From an uncultured bacterium (GTDB taxonomy: Bacteria > Actinomycetota > Coriobacteriia > Coriobacteriales > Coriobacteriaceae), in contig CAJMRD010000010.1 in NCBI GenBank assembly GCA_905215725.1, positions 1 through 33,506 of the forward strand: 33,506 nucleotides of DNA, read 5' to 3'. The stretch's first letter is position 1; every line of letters starts with the position of its first letter. Made by a program: the position numbers and the translations under genes. Shown here piece by piece: positions 32,274 through 33,506 of this stretch. The notes beneath the pieces were generated by a model, which saw only the letters and a program-made list of their open reading frames with translations, ran no database searches and had not been told where the DNA came from.

Positions 32274-32390
32274 ATGACCGATCTGACTGATTTCGTGAAG
32301 CTCCTGACCGCTTTGGTCTCGCTCCTCACGGCGCTCATCGGACTTTCCGAGGCACTCAAGCAACGTTCGATGCAACGAAAGACGATATGA
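32274..32390 (+). CDS. 38-residue hydrophobic peptide, type I toxin-like
   Basis: The ATG at 32274 is 8 bases after GGAGG; one at 32268 is too close and lies in the hairpin. The peptide reads MTDLTDFVKLLTALVSLLTA, continues through LIGLSEAL, and ends KQRSMQRKTI: acidic start, one membrane helix, basic tail. That is the layout of Fst/TxpA/holin-like type I toxins. A toxin needs an antisense RNA; I cannot identify its promoter with certainty. Alternatives are a small regulatory membrane peptide or chance. It lies just before an IS110-family element. Confidence 0.5.
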   Translation: MTDLTDFVKLLTALVSLLTALIGLSEALKQRSMQRKTI

Positions 32391-32412
32391 GAAAGCCATT
32401 TGGGTCGCCTCC

Positions 32413-32494
32413 CCCGCGGCGCAGCTTCTTTCCGCGGGCTCGGGATGCCACAATGGGCTTTGAGTATCGGCCCGTGCGGTAGCCCTTACCGCAC
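32413..32494 (+). ncRNA. Candidate bridge (seeker) RNA region of the IS110 element
   Basis: Stem 1 CCCGCGG (32413-32419) with CCGCGGG (32432-32438), 12-base loop; stem 2 GTGCGGTA (32474-32481) with TACCGCAC (32487-32494), 5-base loop. In IS110-group elements the noncoding end upstream of the recombinase encodes a bridge RNA with loops that pair to target and donor DNA. Position and structure fit; loop guides cannot be assigned without the element ends. Confidence 0.4.
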
Positions 32495-32514
32495 CTGCGG
32501 GGAGGAGGCTTCCC

Positions 32515-33506
32515 ATGCCCCATGTTACCTCCATCGGCCTGGACGTCCACGCGCGATCGGTCGCCGCCGCGGCGTTCAACCCCTTCACCGGCGAGGTGGT
32601 GCACCGTGACTTCGGGACGGACGCCGCCGAGATCGCGGAGTGGGCCCTCGGGTTCGAGGAGCCCAGGGCCTGCTACGAGAGCGGCCCCACCGGCTTCCAC
32701 ATGGCGCGCGAGCTGCGCGCGCTCGGCCTCGACTGCGCCGTGGCCGCCGTCTCCAAGATGCAGAGGCCGGCGGCGGACGCGCGCCGCAAGAACGACCGGC
32801 GCGACGCCGAGTTCATCGCCCGCATGCTCGCCACCCACAACATCGTGGAGGTCCCGCTGCCCGATGCGGCCGTCGAGGCCGCCCGGGACCTCGACCGCGC
32901 CCTCGACGACGCCACGGCGGAGTACCGCCGCGCCAGGCAGCGACTCAACATGTTCCTGATCAGGCTGGGCCACGTCTGGGACGAGCGCAACGCCGACGGG
33001 ACGAGGAAGGGATCCTGGACGCGCGCCCACTGGAGATGGATATCCGGGATCAGGCTCGAGGGGCCCCAGCGCGACGTGCTCGAGTACTACGTCACGGCCG
33101 CGAGGTGCGCGGAGTCGGACCGCCGGCAGCTCGAGAAGAAGGTGCTCGCCCTCGCCCGGACCGACCGGTGGCGCCCGGCCGTCGAGGCGCTCTCCTGCAT
33201 CAAGGGAATCGACACCCTGACGGCCTTCAGGCTCGCAGCCGAGGCGGGCTCCTTCACGAGGTTCCGGACGGCCCCGGCCTTCGCGAGCTGGTGCGGGCTG
33301 ACCCCGTCGGAACACTCGAGCGGCGAGACCGAGCGGCGCGGCGGGATAACCAAGGCCGGCAACGCGCTCGCGCGCACGGCGCTCATAGAGTCCGCATGGC
33401 ACTACTCCACGTGCTCCCCGAGGCCCAAGGCCCCGGCCCCCGGCACCGACGTGCCCCCGGCGATACGCTCGAGGGCGGACGACTGCACAGCCAGGCTCCA
33501 CCGCCG
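32515..33506 (+). CDS. IS110-family transposase (partial at window end)
   Basis: 330 residues are visible, with GGAGGAGG upstream. The DEDD RuvC-like domain shows D10 (SIGLDVHARS), E55 (CYESGPTG) and D94/D97 (RKNDRRDAEFIARML). A coiled-coil stretch precedes the Transposase_20 domain (about 220-300): CIKGIDTLTAFRLAAEAG, FASWCGLTPSEHSSGE and GGITKAGNALARTALIESAW, which carries the serine region used in recombination. The frame stays open to the last base. Confidence 0.93.
   Translation, partial: MPHVTSIGLDVHARSVAAAAFNPFTGEVVHRDFGTDAAEIAEWALGFEEPRACYESGPTGFHMARELRALGLDCAVAAVSKMQRPAADARRKNDRRDAEFIARMLATHNIVEVPLPDAAVEAARDLDRALDDATAEYRRARQRLNMFLIRLGHVWDERNADGTRKGSWTRAHWRWISGIRLEGPQRDVLEYYVTAARCAESDRRQLEKKVLALARTDRWRPAVEALSCIKGIDTLTAFRLAAEAGSFTRFRTAPAFASWCGLTPSEHSSGETERRGGITKAGNALARTALIESAWHYSTCSPRPKAPAPGTDVPPAIRSRADDCTARLHR

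Larger units (their letters stand above)
32391..33506 (+). mobile_element. IS110-family insertion sequence, right part outside the window
   Basis: An IS110-type transposase starts at 32515 and runs off the window. The left boundary is not resolved: IS110 elements usually lack terminal inverted repeats. The abrupt change to GC-rich sequence at about 32400 suggests the left end lies shortly before; the value given here is an estimate. The noncoding left end carries two strong hairpins. Confidence 0.7.

Noticed and set aside
32356..33501. 381-residue ORF on the - strand
   Set aside because: Antisense of the IS110 transposase; Arg/Gly/Pro-rich shadow composition.

Overview
The window is high-GC, densely coded bacterial DNA that most resembles a gut Coriobacteriia genome of the Collinsella type. 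The basis is overall gene style, AGGAGG-type ribosome binding sites, a GluABCD-like amino-acid ABC operon, an atypical DXS, and an IS110-family element. This assignment comes from reading the sequence; no database search was possible.

Layout. (1) 1-956 (- strand): the start of a probable M18 aminopeptidase, then one ORF whose N-terminal two thirds is a SEC-C methionine aminopeptidase and whose C-terminal third is the end of a dephospho-CoA kinase. The join lies near 405-435 and looks like a chimera, either an assembly misjoin or a recombination. (2) 1.1-6.5 kb: a COG0731 radical SAM protein, an alpha/beta hydrolase, a degenerate GGDEF-receiver-HD-GYP signalling protein with an Hpt partner, and a DUF2975 membrane protein with its HTH regulator. 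(3) 6.55-9.2 kb: a compact locus not covered by ordinary gene calling. It has a promoter, a 42-residue six-cysteine peptide, an intergenic hairpin, then an ABC ATPase and two membrane subunits. It resembles a bacteriocin-like peptide with a LanFEG-type transporter but has no visible modification enzyme. (4) 9.3-13.7 kb (-): a polar amino-acid (probably glutamate/glutamine) ABC importer operon ending in a class I amidotransferase-like hydrolase. (5) 13.75-14.05 kb: three tandem long palindromes. (6) 14.1-25.3 kb: DXS-like enzyme, HD-domain protein, PF06541-type membrane protein, HAD phosphatase, a UvrD-type helicase fused to a PD-(D/E)XK nuclease with a WYL regulator, RtcB, and a DnaB/RecA-like protein that lacks a P-loop.

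(7) 25.4-33.5 kb is an accessory region. It holds a lower-GC restriction-modification pair (a D12-class adenine methylase and an EcoRI-family endonuclease broken by a one-base frameshift in an A5 run). It also holds three tightly linked orphan proteins built from two homologous module types in the order A-B fusion, B alone, A alone. A 38-residue hydrophobic peptide gene follows, with its ribosome binding site in a hairpin (type I toxin-like), and then an IS110-family element running off the window end with a structured, possible bridge-RNA region before its transposase.

The best candidates for something undescribed are the Cys-rich peptide/transporter locus (6597-9209) and the modular orphan-protein operon (27712-31963). 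Long intergenic inverted repeats with unrelated arm sequences but similar geometry (about 15-20 bp arms, 25-28 nt loops) recur at 1009-1075, 5415-5478 and 13828-14040. No tRNA, rRNA or CRISPR array was seen.
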